From positions 1,397,001 through 1,461,000 of the forward strand of contig JAMWBK010000008.1 in NCBI GenBank assembly GCA_029953675.1: a stretch of DNA of 64,000 nucleotides, read 5' to 3'. Shown here in pieces: positions 36,242 through 47,961 of this stretch (positions are counted from its first letter, which is position 1; each line of letters opens with the position of its first letter). Both the position numbers and the translations under genes were made by a program. The stretch is from Rhodosorus marinus. Lineage: Eukaryota; Rhodophyta; Stylonematophyceae; Stylonematales; Stylonemataceae. Under the pieces are notes generated by a model. That model ran no database searches, was not told the origin of the DNA, and saw nothing but the letters and a program-made list of their open reading frames with translations.

Positions 36242-38065
36242 GGGCCTCGCTTCTTGAAGGCCGTGTACGAAGCTGGAACGCGTACCAAGTGAAGTGGTTT
36301 CGTTGCCTTTTTTTCGGCTTGCAACGTGCCAATCTAGCTGCATTGTGCTAGTGTAAAGAGTAAAACTCGAAAATTCGAAAATTCGTTCTTATGCAACGCG
36401 AATCAACGCTGCCCGCTACTTGGCGGCCTCCTCCGCCCCGGCCAGAGATACACAGCTACACCTCCTGACGGACGTATGTCGAGCAGGTCTCCGAGAATGT
36501 GTCGGAGAGCTTCATGACCACCCACAGAACAGAATCTGCCCCGAGAAAAACGGAACGGACAAACGCCGATAGCGTGAAAAATATGAAGTTTCCCTTCACA
36601 CAGAGGCTTTGAGTAAAGCCTTCCTGAACGCTTTACTAACAGACTCCCCAGCAAAGGCCATCAAGAGTGCCTTTGGGCCATCAAGAGTGCCTTTGTGCTA
36701 AGGAATCTATCGATGTGTTGCGGAATCCCCAAAGGGTTACTTGGCTACGTCCCACAGTACTATTGTACAGTTCTGTTCGTCTGCTAGGTGAGCCTCCATG
36801 GCCAGGAGAGCATTCCCCTCCCACAGTCTTCGATTCAGCGTCGCTCGCGCTTCGCTTAGTTGCGTTGCTGGGTTCGGTAGGTGTAAAAGTGACTTCTCGC
36901 AGGAACCATTTGCGCGTTTGCCTAATCGACAGGTCTCCACGAAGACGTTACCGGTGTGGTCGCAGATCGCGTGGCGATATTTCAACCGCTTGAATTTTCC
37001 ATCCTTGTGCGCCGCGTATGCGGTCTCCCAGGAAGCCTTGGGAGGTACGTCTTCCGCAACGACGAGCTAACCTTCACGTCAAGCACTTACGCAGTTTCGG
37101 GGGTGTCGAGCTAGGATGTCAGGTCGGACATGGCTGCCCCGGGAAGTGGTCGGTGGGTTCGACGATCACTTCGAGTCGCCATCGTCTGAGCTGCGGGGTC
37201 ACAGCATCTCGGAGCAGAGAATGTTTCAGAGTCCAGCTCCCTGTAAAGCTCGTGCAGTGGTGGTGGCGTGGATGCCCTGAGTTGCGGATTGGATTGTGCT
37301 GAGATAGTACACGTACGAAACATCGTTCGTACACCCCGCAGCGCAATGCCAGCAGCAAGCAAACTCAATTAGGCTGGCTTTTCGAATACAATATGGCATA
37401 TCCCCCAAGATGTCCTATACGAATGAAAGAGCGTTTCACGCAAACCAAACTCCCTCTGGCCAGTCTGGGGTTACGTTAGTCTGGGGTTCCCAATGTGACC
37501 GGAATCAATCTGTTCTCGCTAGTCCCCCTCAGTCTAAATCCCCAAAACGATTGAAACGCCATTTTTCGTTGTCCGCCGTGAAATCGGGGGGCCAACCCGT
37601 TCCGGTCTGGAGACTGCTCACGGTCGGGCGGTGGCTTCTAGTTCGGGAGGCGCTCTCCACACCGCCCTCGACCGCAAGTCGAACAGCAGCGTCTAAAACT
37701 GGAAACCGTGATTTGGAGCTTGAGATTCCTCACTTTCGCACAAGCCAGCTCTGAGAAGCAAAGTTTCTCTTTAATTTAAATCCTAAGAAACAAACAACAG
37801 GAATGATAGTACAGGAAACAAAACACACCCTTCATCACAACAAAGCAATGACAACTCGATAGAAGATCACAAACGCGTTGCGAAAGATCCCACTATTTAG
37901 CCACGAAAAACTGATCAAGAGGAATTTTCTGTGTGCGCTGATGGTACAACCAGACAGGCGCTGATGGTACAACCAGACAGGCGCTGATGGTACAACCAGA
38001 CAGGCACTGCTGGTAGAATGAGGTCCACGTGCTGCGTTCCCACTGAGCCTGGACGAGAAGAGCGT
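36242..38065. other. Gap between TLC copy 2 and the bHLH gene
   Basis: No recognised gene. From 36.4 to 37.7 kb, GC-richer DNA has frames of 80 to 114 codons on both strands with no family motif, probably element debris. A direct duplication (GGCCATCAAGAGTGCCTTTG) sits at 36.66-36.70 kb. The 3' flank of the bHLH gene begins at about 37.9 kb. Confidence 0.4.
37935..38003. repeat. Three perfect copies of a 23-bp tandem repeat
   Basis: The 23-base unit (it begins GCGCTGATGGTACAACCAGA) starts at 37935, 37958 and 37981 without a mismatch, followed by a degraded fourth copy. It lies 60 bases beyond the bHLH stop codon, so it is probably in that gene's 3' untranslated region. Confidence 0.9.
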
Positions 38066-39304
38066 TCAAGCTCGCTTCGAGGAATGACGCAACATCTGCT
38101 GACTTGAAGCAACACGCCCGCTGCAGTTCTTCGAAGAATACGCATTTCCTAGACAAGTGGACACAACTTCACCAGTCTCCACGAAACTCTTATCAAACGC
38201 TTTGTAGAGATTGTGGAACACTGCCACAAGCATGACCCGTCCAGAATAAATTATAGGAATCCCCAACGAGCTCCAAACTTTGCAGCCCCATCGCCCTTCG
38301 CCGGAATTGACGTCTTTCTGATCTCCTAGGCACGTTCTCATTGACGAGAAGCACTTGAACGCGAGCTGTGCATCATCTGAAGCCGTCGTGGTCTTCGAAC
38401 AATCCAATTTATTCTCCCAGTCACCAAATCTCTCCTTCAGGGTCGCTGACGCAGTGCACTTCAGCACTCCGTAGTGTCCACTGGTGTTCACCTTCCACAG
38501 CTCTGCAATAATCCCCTGTTCCTTCAGGCACAGAAGCTCCGCGAAAGGATGAAACGTGTCAAGCACGTTATCAGCCGTCGCCACAATATTCTCAACCCAC
38601 TGCACGCTGTTCTCCCTCGAAATCAGGGCAAGCTCCATCTCGAGAACTTTGTTTTCCTGCATGAGCTTGTCCAGAACAAGTAACGTATGCTCCAGTATTT
38701 GAGCCTTGTGCTTCAGGGCATTATCGTCCTCTGCAATCCGCAATATGGAAACCAACCGCTCAAACTTGTCGTTCAACTTCTCCCGGGATTTGCGAGTATG
38801 AGAATTGTGATCCTGTTTTCGCTTGGCAATAACGGACGAGGCGAAATCGCCGTCGGTGTCGTCTACGCTATCGGCTTCTCTTCGCAATTTCGGTGTTATC
38901 GGTGAGGACGCGGAGTCCGGTTCTACATCAACCAGGCGATGTTGACCAACGTTGACGAAAGGAAAATCGCTCACCTCCTTGGCCAGGTTAGGCGTGGGAG
39001 GAAGCAGGCTCTCAATTCGTCGCTTGCATCCACTCATAGTTTCCAGTGTATCGTTCTCGTACCCGTCTGCCCACCTCCCGGAATCTGGAACACTACGACC
39101 AGCGTTGAGCCTGAAAAGCTTTTCGTTCTCGAAAGAGCTGGCGCAAGACATAATCGGGGAAGATAGCTGAAACCCATCCAAATCGTAGTTTGCGGACTGC
39201 AACAGATCAATGGAGGTCTCGTCAATACTCGATCCTGGATACTCACCAGCCACAATCGGTTCGGGAAGGGACTGCCCCTGTATCCAGAACTCTTGCTTTA
39301 CCAT
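38066..39304 (-). CDS. bHLH transcription factor with C-terminal GAF-like region
   Basis: An intronless gene of 412 residues. The N-terminal 155 residues are Ser/Asp-rich and probably disordered. A basic helix-loop-helix region spans about 161-225: basic segment KRKQDHNSHTRKSREKLNDK, helix 1 FERLVSIL, loop, helix 2 KAQILEHTLLVLDKLMQENK, continuing as a short coiled coil. His166 sits at the expected base-contact position, but the usual Glu four residues later is Thr170. The C-terminal 180 residues (VENIVATADNVLDTFHPFAEL, WSSLGIPIIYSGRVMLVAVF) look like a GAF/PAS-type sensory fold. Nuclear regulator; any ligand is unknown. Confidence 0.85.
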   Translation of the reverse strand: MVKQEFWIQGQSLPEPIVAGEYPGSSIDETSIDLLQSANYDLDGFQLSSPIMSCASSFENEKLFRLNAGRSVPDSGRWADGYENDTLETMSGCKRRIESLLPPTPNLAKEVSDFPFVNVGQHRLVDVEPDSASSPITPKLRREADSVDDTDGDFASSVIAKRKQDHNSHTRKSREKLNDKFERLVSILRIAEDDNALKHKAQILEHTLLVLDKLMQENKVLEMELALISRENSVQWVENIVATADNVLDTFHPFAELLCLKEQGIIAELWKVNTSGHYGVLKCTASATLKERFGDWENKLDCSKTTTASDDAQLAFKCFSSMRTCLGDQKDVNSGEGRWGCKVWSSLGIPIIYSGRVMLVAVFHNLYKAFDKSFVETGEVVSTCLGNAYSSKNCSGRVASSQQMLRHSSKRA

Positions 39305-42300
39305 TTCTTTTCCTTACCACAAGCACCCAATCACCCTCTCAATGTCTAAGAGAACAACACCTATGCTTGGAAATCGAAAATTTCACACCCCAATTCTGCC
39401 CGATTTGAGATCCCCGCGAATCTTCAAACTCAAATCCAGACCAGCGTCCCTCCCGAATCCTATGCGGGAGACTTCAAAATTGACCAGAACAAGATCATCA
39501 CACGAACCCAATTCCCCTTCAAGCCTTTCCACCAAACCAGCTCAGCGAGCTTCACCTTCACCCATTCTAAAACTTTCGGCACAACGAGCGAGCTCAGCGC
39601 TGAAATGGAAACTCGCACTGAGAACGTTTAGTGAGCGCGAAGGAAAAACCAAAAACAAAACATTTACAAAGTTCTCACAAACGTACAACATATTAGCAAA
39701 ATACAACTAATGAGTTACAACCAAACGAACTATATACCCCCTAGGGATATTCTTATATATGCGATTCCTTTTCCTTACCCAACCCCCCCCCCAAAACGAA
39801 TTTATCGTATTCTAAGCTCCCGTATAATATTCGAAAAGGCCTACTAAATTTGAGTTAAACATTATAATGGACATTATCCTACGTTGAGGGGACCCCTCAA
39901 CACATAAAAAACGTGATTTTTGAGCTTTTGCACCGCAGAGGGGCGCGAAACAGAAACATGGAAGAAAAAAGAGCCATTCGCGGAGTATGAGAGCTCCTCA
40001 ACGAAACTTCGTTTTAGACCCCAATACCCCCCTAACCCCCCCCCAAGAAAAAGAACGAACTACGGGGTAAATTTAATGCGCTGGGGGTGGATGGAACATG
40101 TACATTCCACGAACCCCTAAAATAAAATGGTCAATAGCTTGATTACTCGATGATAAGGTAGGGGCTAACTCGAAACAATCAGATTCTTCCGCATTAATAT
40201 TGGCTTCAAATGAAATATAGATTTTCTTAGAACGATGGTTGAGGGTCTGGCAAAATGACTCGGATATAAGCTTTAACAGTTTTATCCTGCCTGCGGTAGT
40301 GAGTTACAACCAAACGAACTATATACTATATACCCCCTAAAGATATCAGCGGACCGAACCGCCTCCATCGGATCGATTCGTAAGGGGGAAAAGCTCAAAC
40401 CGCATCGGAATTCGCCAAGGGATCGAGTAGAAATGTATGCGAGTAAATCAGTCCTAAGTTTTTGAATAAAGGGCATTTTAGGTTCTTAGTGATACTCGGA
40501 AGGGGGGTGAAGGAACGGTGTGTGTCCACTTGAACTGTGAAGAGAACAAACGCACCTTTCTTCCTCTATTGGCCGTTTCTGGCAAAAATTCCAGTTGCAA
40601 GAATACTGATAGGGGTGGATGATGAGGAACGAATTCCATTGATCCAAAACTACGTCTGACCCGGCGTCAAACGATTTGATCGGTGGCGCAGAGGCTCATA
40701 AACTCTTCTTCAAATCAAAAAGAGACGACCTTTGCCCAAAGAAATGGCACTACGTGACGGGGCCTTTGAAAGCAACGAAGAACTGAAGAAGCTCAATACT
40801 TCCCCTCCCTCCCTTCAAGGCCCTAGTTATTAAGTTGGGGTTCTCCATTGGCTAAACATGAGAAGAATTAGTCGATAAAATTAGGTGTGTCTCCCAGTGT
40901 TTGCATTGGCTTTCTAAACCCCCGTCCAAAATGAAAAACGAACAAGGGGTTCCAACCGAGTGCTCAGCCGAATATTGATTGGTTCAGCGAAGAATGCTGG
41001 ATATTACGAAGCTTGGCCGTTTTTAAAAGAAATAAATGAAAAAGGAAAAAAGGAGCCCCGCTTCGCCAATGGAGGACAACCCCTACCGGCCACATACGGA
41101 TAAAATCTGCGGAAACATCGTTCTCCCCATTTTCTTGATAGTAATAGACAAAAAATTGTTTCAGTCACTAGCAGGTGAGCCCAGGCATCCCCCTCTGTTT
41201 CTAAGAAGCCGAGGCACCACGCCACCTGAATGGCGTCAATTTTCAAGCCTTTTATTGATGCGACGAGTGTATGAAAGCAAACAAACACTGAACAAGAAAA
41301 AAAAAGTAAAAAGTTCCCGTTCACTCAAACAAAAAAAAATTCGAAGATACCTTCGAATAATTTGTTTAAAAAGCGTTATCCCAAACCACCGATTTCGCTA
41401 CAAAAAAATAACAAATCAATAACGCCAAAATTATTTGAATACAAAATATTGTTGCACAAAATGTATAAGAAAAACAGAACTATAGTCGAGCAGAATTCAG
41501 TGGCTATCAAGAACATCCACGTGTCTTTATACAATCAATTGTCGTTGCTTAACTACTGGCTAAAAAGGAATTGGCTAGGAAACAACTTGAATGTCTTTAC
41601 TTTATTTACATTTATATTAAAAGCTGGGAAGAACTTTCTTGAACGACTTTCCTTCCTTTTGGAAGCCCGATTTCCACGTTTTCCTTCTAACTCTGCGTCC
41701 TGTTGATTTGTTTTGGGAGCGGTATTAGAGACGAAGAAGGGGAGCGAGGGGAGGAAATTTTGCTTTTTCCTTAGCCCTAGCCTAACCCTCCGTGTCTTCC
41801 TCAAGTACGATAAAGCATCAAATTTCGCATAGAATGGAAGTACTTCGGTCTCATGGGAAATAAACCCATTTCTGGAGGGGGGTTCGTAGGTAACTAGATA
41901 TTCCTCTTCTCAGTAACAAGTGGAATCACAAACAAGAGCAACTCAAACATTTGAGTAAACTCAATGAAAAGAAAAAGACAAATACGTTTTCAAAAGCACT
42001 ATGTCCTGAAACGCTTCTGGTCATCAGTCCCCTTTGCTGGAAGAGATATTTATATATCCAGACTCGAAAATATCTTAAAGTTAAAATATTTAGAGGGTTT
42101 GAAACAAAACGCTCATCTTGAGGTAAGGGCCTTTGGAAAAGAAACGCACAGGATACTTTCCTTCCTCCTTCCTTGCATTTATTGTCGGGGGAGGGGACTG
42201 TGTTGACTTTTTTTGACCAAGACAGAGCGGGTTTAAAATATTTTAAAACACACAAATCGTTCTTCGCTTATAGAACAGCACGCGGGTGGGGGGGTTTCAA

Positions 42301-43838
42301 AAAGGGACTCTTTTTTTAGCAGCATATCGTGTTACGGAAATTTAATTGGAAATTTATGAAAAATGCAGACCAGCTTCCCAGTGTGCGAAAGGCTGAGAAT
42401 GTCACACTCATTTATTGCGCGGAATCCCCACGAGAGAGGCCATTCTTACCTTACTACACAAAAGCAAGTCGACTGCTATTCAAAAAAATTTATTACCAAT
42501 AAAAGACTGTATGATGAATATATAGGGTTTTTTAATAAATATCGCGGCGAGCTCTTAAGAATTAGAGAAGTCGGAAAAATAGAAGGATCTGTTCATAATT
42601 ATCGTGTATATATCATGAGAAATTGTTTAAAGATTTAAATAGACTCACCACTTTCATTTTTTGGATCACTATGGAGTTATTAATGGAAGCCGTGAAAAAC
42701 TAGTTGTCGGACGGGGTGCTTGCGTTTGACCTCGATAACCACTTGAGTACTGAATGGCATAAAGATTTTGAGGCTTTACATCAAAACCTTTCTAAAAGTT
42801 GTAACTCGAACTCGAAGGGCACGGTTGGCCTGCATGATAGCTTACTCTTTATTGCTTGGGAGGGATTGAAGCATCAACTTTCGGGGGGTTTTCGTCCCGT
42901 GCAGACCGAAGGCAAAAGAACTGGTGAGCACTCAGTCTGGATTATGAGCTCAGCTAAGTGATGGATAGTAGGGCTCACAAGCACCTGCTTAGTCCTGCAC
43001 TCATATGAGTGTGTCCAGGATACAGCAATGATCAGAACATCGATCAAACGTTTTCGGAGCTACGAAATGAACCATCAGAATCCTTTCTAATTTGTTGGAA
43101 TTTTCGAGGATTCCCAACCTTGACCAAAGTCCGGTCAGCCAAGCTTCGATGGTTTCTTTATTGTTTCCCTGACCATTGGGGTCGATATCTCCCACTTAAG
43201 TAATCTACTATATACCATGGAGATGATCGATGTCTTGTACGGTTCAAACTACTTCAAACGTTTGAACTTCCATCCGGTTAGCCTACCGTATACCATCCAC
43301 ACACCTGTTCTACCATATATAGGACGATGTGAGGATCGTCTTTCTACGTGCTGAGAGCGGATGGCCACCGTTGATCGTGTGACCGTTTCAACATAATTCT
43401 CAGTTCCGATAGTCTGGCACAGGGTCATATCGAGTTTTGCGATCTGCGTAACGTATAAATGTGACAATCTATGTAGGTGGGAAAGTCGGTAGGTGGATGT
43501 AGGGTTGGTGCGTGGGACTTTGTCAGACATTCAGGACTCGGAATCTGTTGCGAACTCGGCCATGTGGCAGAAGCTGTGAAATCTGATCATCAAGATATCA
43601 GCCACAGCATAAGGATACAGATATTGCCGTTTTCTCAATTACTTAAATGACCCGATCGTTTGCTAGTGCTCATCCAATACTTACAAAATATCAGCCACAT
43701 CATAAACATCTAGACATTGCTATTACTTCAAGTACAGAAGTGGCCCGATCGCGTTGCCACTGCTCGTCCACGACTTGCCATGCTCCCCCCCCACCCCCTC
43801 TCTCCCCTCCCTTTTCCATCTAAAAGGAATTGTTCTCT
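39305..43838. other. AT-rich gap with no supported gene
   Basis: 4.5 kb without a recognisable gene. The 300 bases above the bHLH start are its upstream region. Several frames of 90 to 128 codons (41036-41422, 41362-41706, 42363-42638, 42704-42961) are Lys/Asn/Ile-rich, as expected by chance in AT-rich DNA, and show no domain. A repeat pair is annotated separately. Confidence 0.5.
39711..40345. repeat. Direct repeat pair flanking about 580 bp
   Basis: A block starting TGAGTTACAACCAAACGAAC, followed by TATATAC and CCCCCTA, is present at 39711 and again at 40300. The second copy carries an extra TATATAC. The interval has no coding signal. This could be a small non-autonomous element bounded by repeats, or one segmental copy. 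Confidence 0.6.
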
Positions 43839-44543
43839 ATGGCTTTATCTGAGTTTTCTCCCATGTTGATGTGTATAGAGGAAGATGGTTGTGGGCAGGG
43901 TGAAGGGCCTGCGCAAGATGGTACCCCGGTAGCGGGGTTCCAGTAAGTTTCTCCCTAGATAGGATTAGACGTAGTGTTGCGCTGCAGTAGGCAGCTGCCC
44001 AGTAAAGCTTACGGGTACATCAGGCGAGCTATGATTCCATGGGAAACTCCCGCTAGATCGGGAAAGCCGCATGTGAGAGAAAGCGGTTTAGGGATAAATT
44101 AAAAAACGGCTATACAGATGGGTTGGGGACATGTCCCGCGCAAGAAGAATGCTTATTAATCGGGACTCCCCTGCAGCCAGGAGGAAGAAGGATAGCGTGT
44201 GCCGGCAAGAGTTGGAACTCTTATTGAGACGCCTTGAGAAAGAGCTTGATGCTCTGGAGGAAAGGAAGAACAAAAAGCCGAGGTAGACAGGGCGCGATGG
44301 TTCGCTTCCCTTACCGAAGACAACAGAATGCTCGCCTGCCTACGTGATGATGTTGAATCGACCTGTGATACAGCAGATGAAATTCATCCCTGCATGCCTA
44401 CAAAACTTGCCGCTGAAACTTGGAGACGTGGAATCGAGGTCCATAAATGTAAGAATGTCAGCGCGAACGCCGGTTGGACATATTTCCTGTTCAACCATGT
44501 GGACGTCATCTCTGCCAACCATCCTATCGCAAGGAGCGCCTGA
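43839..44543 (+). pseudogene. bZIP factor, frameshifted relative of the 47.6-kb gene
   Basis: A frame with MSRARRMLINRDSPAARRKK (from 44131) continues to a heptad helix LLLRRLEKELDALEERK and meets a stop at 44284. The N-x7-R style basic region and the start of the zipper closely match the bZIP gene at 47.2-48.0 kb. Immediately past the stop, the neighbouring frame reads on from an A-run (KNKK) through AEVDRARWFASLTEDNRM to 44543, so a one-base slip in the A5 run best explains the break. A possible first exon (43839-43942, MALSEFSPMLMCIEEDG) ends at a strong GTAAGT donor and joins in phase at 44118. A real truncated protein, a pseudogene and a sequencing error are all possible. Confidence 0.6.
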
Positions 44544-47244
44544 TGAGAAGTGTTCTTCTCCACTTCTAGGAATTGGAAATAAGAGAAGTCTTCTTCTCCA
44601 CTGCGAAGAATTGTTTGGAAATTTGTTCCCCGGTTATCCTATTCTTCCTCGCAACTGCCATTAGGAACTCTAGGGTGGATGTCAATATGTAACAAACTGC
44701 CTGCACCCGAAAAACAGGAGTTCCTTATGAATCTTTGAGGTTGAGCTGTGCTTTGTTCACTTTACGGAGCACCGGGAAAGACGGTTTCCGCCCTTCATAG
44801 TCGCGACTTGCCGGACCGGTTTTGGTACAGTTTACCCACGCACCAACCGCCTGCATCATGACAGGAAGAAGAAACTCAGATAGCAGTTTTCCTAAGTGAA
44901 ATTGCTCCAGTCACTTCTTGCTTCTCAAAAACTCCTTTCGTTGATGGGTTCAAAATTGTATACAGTAGCGAGTACCCTTATTCTGAGTTTCTAAATATCC
45001 TCGGGCGCTTCTATTAGCCGATCAATGCCAAACATTTTCCTGAGCTTCCTATTGAACCTCAAATTTCGTCAACCTAATGGCTGCAAAGCTGTTCACATGC
45101 AGCCATAGGATTCCCCTCGATGCGGGAGCATTCAACAGTACCAAGGTAAAGTAGTAAGCCGCGAGTAACAATCGGTTTGACAGAGCTCACGAACAGGCGA
45201 AACCCTCAGTTCGTGAGTTGTCCCCACACGCTACTTTTTGAACGTGTGTTGCTGTACCGATACCAATCCCAATTGATACTCCGCGCTTGGTAGCGCGTAG
45301 TTGCTACTAGGTTCTCACCACGACTAGGGAAAGCAAGCAGTCCACGCATTGTCGCCTATTACTAAAGCGCCCACCGCCCACTAGGGGGCAACGCCAAGCA
45401 GCTTTCAGATCAGGTCATCCTTCATCGGTGACACATTGTCCATAGTTGTCACCAAGATCTGAGTTCCAGGCGCCGCGAAGGATATTGTACCCCCCTGGGA
45501 CACACAAGGGCAGAGGGGATATCTGAAACATACACGACCAGGTCATCAGCCCACCATCTCGACAACCAGGTTTCTGCCTCAAACGATCCATCAGGTACAG
45601 CCCCACCTCGCGTTACAAATCGAACCATCGACCTTCAGCATCCCTCAGTCGTGTTCCCCCCCAGGGAACCTCATATTTAGGACTGCGTTTTGCTTCCAAA
45701 GTCTTAAGGAACGCTTCAAAAACTGGAGGCACACTAACCATCCCCGTCCGAACAAACCGCGGCCTGGTCTCCAACCAAAAAAAAAAGAAGTGCGGGGTAT
45801 GACAGTCCACCCCCACCCAACCCGAGATGAGATTCGAGTTGCTCTGGACCCCTTAGCCTTTATTCGGCAGCTACCTACCGCGGCGAAACTAATCTCAGGC
45901 AAGGTCCCGCCAAACATACCCAAACCCCCCTGTCCATGGATCTCATCTAAAAGCTAAAATCTATCCAAGGGAACTATCGGGACATCTTCGCGAAAAAAAA
46001 AGAAGCCAGAAGGCAACCGGTTTGCATCCTGACCATGAATGCATAGCCGCACCTGTGCGACCCCCAGAATCCTACTCACGCCGGCGAGCACTACCAGACA
46101 GCCTGACGTTGTACATCAAGCTACGTCAACAAACTCCTTTCAGAACATACGAATAATATCCAAAAATCAACATGAAAACACAAAACACTTACAAAAGCTG
46201 TCCTTCAAAAATCTTTGAGATGAATTCCTCGGGCCTCGATCTCCGCTCTGGCCGGGCAAAATTCTAAAACCTGTTTTAGTTTTTCAATAAACAATTTTCG
46301 GGATTCTGGGAGGCAGGGATCCAATGGCAATACGTTTTCTCACTATTTTTTTGACAGCCCGACAAGTAAATCAACCCGCAATTGGTCTGTTTTAAAACCT
46401 CCCCCTGATGGTCACCGCTACAATACTCGGAAAAACTTCGCTGTTATGAGTTTTGTTTTTTGTTCGGAGTCCACTAGGGGTTGGAAGAACAAGTGAATGC
46501 TTGATTGTTGGGGGGGAGGGGGAGGTAGGGGTGGTACGGGGAGAGGGGGAAATAGATGAATTGCTTTTAAAATGAGACCATTGAGCATGAAATGGAAATA
46601 TGTGCTCTTCATGTATTTTCTTTTTTTTAAACAGACTACGACGCTGGCTGTTGTCATCACCAAAGGCAGGGAGGGTAGAGGTCAATTTGGAAGAAGGGGT
46701 GTTGGCTGTTTCGGCTATGAATATGGATCCCATGACAATCTGTTTTCTAGGTACGAGACCGAGGCTTGTTGCAAAGTTGTGGAGATCGCGAGACCGTTTC
46801 TGACCGAGGAAATAGGGCATGGTCGTACGAACTCGAACCAGGGCTGATTCAGTCTTTATGTCCCCCCTGATCATGAGGATGGACATCCTGAACATTTTTG
46901 CTACGACTTGGTTTCAACGTTGGTATGACTACACTTGCTTTCTATTCACCCCTGCCGGGATGTGGTAATTGGGAGAGCCTTATGGGGATGAGCTGGTGCG
47001 CAATGTAACAATAAAAGAGTAGATGCCTTGGGGCGGTGGTTTCAACAAGGCGCTTGCAGATATGGATAGTGTGGCTATAGTTGGGAGACCGATCACCTGC
47101 TCTTTTGAACAATGAACGCTCCCTTTGCTGGTGGCGTCAACGAATTTATTTAGGTCTAAAAATTAGCAAAAATTGTATTCCAGAAAGAGACTCCAACTTA
47201 CAAATGCGATATTGGCGGGTACTCGCCAGCCACATGCCATGGGG
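44544..47244. other. Gap between the bZIP genes
   Basis: No supported gene. GC-richer scrambled sequence (44.7-46.1 kb) shares a short motif with 12.0 kb. From 46.1 to 46.9 kb there are frames on both strands (minus 46392-46895, plus 46572-46847) with low-complexity Pro/Ser or Gly content and no domain. A short duplication (AGAAGT-TTCTTCTCCACT) sits at 44.55-44.60 kb. Confidence 0.4.
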
Positions 47245-47961
47245 CTATGCAATCGAGGCTGGTAGCGCAAGATATCGAACACAAGGTGGGGCTTGACGAC
47301 TCCGAGCTACTGATGGAGTTTTAAAATCGGAGTCTCCTTCCCGGTGGGAAACAGTTGAGCAGAGGTCACTGTGGAGGTAGGATTCCAGGCTCCCGTGGTT
47401 TGAGAAGATCTCCGAAAATAGTTGGTCAGTCCCACCTATTCCTTGGCCCCGAAAAAAAGTTCCTTCCTGGACTTTGCCCTGTTCCTCAACCCCAGATTTC
47501 CTCCTTTCCAGAGCATCGAGCTCTTCCTCCAGTCTTTTCAATGCGATGCACAGCTCATTCCGATAAACTGCGTCCTTCATCCTCCTCGCGGCGGCCGAGT
47601 CCCGATTGCAAAGTATTCTTCTCGCCCGAGCCAAATTGGCGTCGCTGGTTTTGACAATCTCAGATGCTTCCGCTTCTCTCACTCTCTTTCTATTTTGGTA
47701 TACAACGTTCCTGTGTACCTCAGCGGAAACTTCGGCCCTCCTAACAGAGTCCTCAAGTCTCTCCTGGTCGCAGTGCTGATGTTCTACATCATCCTCCAAA
47801 CCTGCGACTCCATGGTCCTTAAGTATATCGATACCGATCTCTTCGAGAAATTCCTCATGCTTCTTCACAGAGGTCTCCCGTCTAGGCCGGGACTCTTCGT
47901 TCATCACCCGCGAGAGCTCCCGTTCAAATTCATCTCCCGCCCAACCGTCTGGGTTGTCCAT
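47245..47961 (-). CDS. bZIP transcription factor
   Basis: An open frame of 238 residues. The N-terminal 100 residues are acidic and charged (EEFLEEIGIDILKDH). The bZIP basic region lies at about 111-135 (ARARRILCNRDSAAARRMKD): an Asn followed by Arg residues at the spacing used to contact DNA. The leucine-type helix follows (ELCIALKRLEEELDALERRK) but is short, with only about three clear heptads before the sequence becomes Gly-rich. The last 70 residues lack features and may include read-through of an intron. A degraded paralogue lies 3 kb away on the other strand. Probable nuclear regulator that binds DNA as a dimer. Confidence 0.7.
   Translation of the reverse strand: MDNPDGWAGDEFERELSRVMNEESRPRRETSVKKHEEFLEEIGIDILKDHGVAGLEDDVEHQHCDQERLEDSVRRAEVSAEVHRNVVYQNRKRVREAEASEIVKTSDANLARARRILCNRDSAAARRMKDAVYRNELCIALKRLEEELDALERRKSGVEEQGKVQEGTFFRGQGIGGTDQLFSEIFSNHGSLESYLHSDLCSTVSHREGDSDFKTPSVARSRQAPPCVRYLALPASIA

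Noticed and set aside
43249-43530. Minus frame ending like a copia RNase H tail
   Set aside because: Only a KHVERR-like phrase; no neighbouring motif in the right spacing.
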